Source of the DNA: an uncultured Phycisphaera sp.
GTDB lineage: Bacteria > Planctomycetota > Phycisphaerae > Phycisphaerales > SM1A02
Length of the DNA: 5,558 nt
Assembly: GCA_937911845.1 (NCBI GenBank)
Contig: CALDQF010000047.1
Location: 1 to 5,558, forward strand
Direction of reading: 5' to 3'
Every line of letters begins with the position of its first letter. The first letter of the stretch is position 1. The notes under the pieces are model-generated. The model did no database searches and was not told the DNA's origin. It saw only the letters and a program-made list of their open reading frames with translations. The position numbers and the translations under genes are program-made. This document shows positions 4,725 through 5,558 of the stretch, one piece after another.

Positions 4725-5558
4725 CCCCCTGATTCAATTGGTGCTGTGCGGGATTGTGGGCTGGCAAATCAATCCCTTTGAACACGCATCGTGGATTTGG
4801 GTGGTGGCCCTGTTCTGGGTGGGCATGCCCCATGGCGCGATGGATTTCCACGTCATCACCTGGGTGAAGCACAAAGTGCTTGGCCTCCGCTACGACCACC
4901 AAATGATCACGTACACGGTGTTGATGCTGCTGACCTATCTGGGATTCACCGCGGCACCCGTGACTTTTGTTCTGGCGTTCTTGGTGCTCACCGGGCTGCA
5001 CTTCGGGGAGGCGGATCGCATCCACGCCATGATTTGCCACCATGATGGAAGGGAACTTCCCATCACTTGGGGCTGGCTGCGGGGTGCGATGGTGGTGGGC
5101 CTACCCACCCTGCTCGCCCCGGAACAATCCTGGGCCCCCTTCGGAATGTTGTCCGGCCAGGTGTGCACGCCCGACCTGGCGATGGTGCTGCAGGTCTTCG
5201 GGGGCTCGGCCCTCAGTATTGGTTTGCTTGCCGCGTTGTGGGGAACGCACAAAGCACCACCAGCCTTCTCAAGCCCGACGGTACACCGCTTCGCCGCTGA
5301 ATCCGTGCTGTGTGCCGCGTGGTTTGTGCTCTTCCCCCCCATGTGGGCCATCGGCGGGTACTTCCTCTGCATCCATGCCACCAAGCACATGCTTCGCCTG
5401 GGGAATTACCAAACGCCCATGGGCCTCAACCAGAAGTTCCTGACCGAATTGTTTCGGCTGCACGCCCGAGGATGGGTCCTCACGTTGCCCGCCTTGCTGG
5501 CGGTGTGGTACTGGGCCCGCGCACTGGACGCCGCATGGATTCCCAGTCTGGCCAGCGC
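4711..5558 (+). CDS. blh: Beta-carotene 15,15'-dioxygenase, Brp/Blh family, 3' partial
   Basis: This integral membrane enzyme should cleave beta-carotene into two retinals, supplying the rhodopsin encoded just upstream. Counted from the GTG at 4711, 282 residues are visible and the frame runs off the window. The iron-binding histidines of the family are present: GMPHGAMD (H41), LHFGEAD (H97) and HATKH (H222, H226). Their spacing is close to that of the characterised marine Blh (H21, H78, H188, H192). Several hydrophobic segments surround them. The start is uncertain: between the rhodopsin stop and the catalytic motif there is no ATG in any frame, and the first in-frame ATG (4825) falls inside GMPHGAMD, which is too late. 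GTG 4711 gives a complete first membrane helix but lies in the terminator stem; TTG 4738 and GTG 4741 are alternatives. None has a convincing Shine-Dalgarno sequence. The family call is firm. Confidence 0.92.
   Translation, partial: MLFFFPLIQLVLCGIVGWQINPFEHASWIWVVALFWVGMPHGAMDFHVITWVKHKVLGLRYDHQMITYTVLMLLTYLGFTAAPVTFVLAFLVLTGLHFGEADRIHAMICHHDGRELPITWGWLRGAMVVGLPTLLAPEQSWAPFGMLSGQVCTPDLAMVLQVFGGSALSIGLLAALWGTHKAPPAFSSPTVHRFAAESVLCAAWFVLFPPMWAIGGYFLCIHATKHMLRLGNYQTPMGLNQKFLTELFRLHARGWVLTLPALLAVWYWARALDAAWIPSLAS

Noticed and set aside
4660..4743. Rhodopsin and blh lie in the same frame, separated only by one TGA and no further stop, suggesting a read-through rhodopsin-Blh fusion
   Set aside because: Only about 16 codons of stop-free sequence before GTG 4711 are needed, which is common by chance. 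A strong terminator lies in between, and there is no read-through signal around the TGA.

Overview
The window is a compact bacterial rhodopsin phototrophy locus. It carries a retinal-binding proton-pump rhodopsin (3868-4662, +), a Brp/Blh-type beta-carotene cleaving enzyme directly downstream (about 4711 to the window edge, +), and a divergently transcribed carotenoid operon of phytoene desaturase crtI (3792-2173, -) and phytoene synthase crtB (2180-1347, -). The left flank holds the 3' part of a membrane-anchored endonuclease/exonuclease/phosphatase (EEP) protein (2-892, +) and a 79-residue protein with two predicted membrane segments and no recognised family (1016-1255, +).

Layout: the EEP gene enters from the left and ends at 892. 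A gap of 123 bp leads to the small membrane protein, which has a good ribosome binding site. That gene is followed by a hairpin terminator with a GAAA loop (1279-1313), which separates it from the convergent end of crtB. crtI and crtB overlap by 8 bp, and the crtB ribosome binding site is written into the last codons of crtI. A short divergent control region (3793-3867) separates crtI from the rhodopsin gene. A perfect 12-bp hairpin with a TTCG loop and a T-rich tail lies between rhodopsin and blh and overlaps the likely blh start, for which no ATG is available.

How the genes work together: CrtB should condense prenyl diphosphates to phytoene, CrtI should desaturate it towards lycopene, and Blh should cleave beta-carotene to retinal, which binds K238 of the rhodopsin. 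Rhodopsin residues D107, T111, E118, H67 and D234 match an outward proton pump, and M115 at the spectral tuning site predicts green absorption. GGPP synthase (crtE) and lycopene cyclase (crtY) are needed for beta-carotene but are not in this window; they may lie beyond 5558 or elsewhere.

Organism: Shine-Dalgarno sites, intrinsic terminators and a bacterial-type crt cluster point to an aquatic bacterium. Base composition looks roughly balanced, slightly GC-rich. The style of the genes would fit Planctomycetota or a related group, but this is a low-confidence impression and nothing here is a lineage marker. The system type is known. The less ordinary points are details: the long B-C loop and blocked antenna site of the rhodopsin, the terminator over the blh start, squalene-synthase-like motifs in CrtB, and the unassigned small membrane protein.
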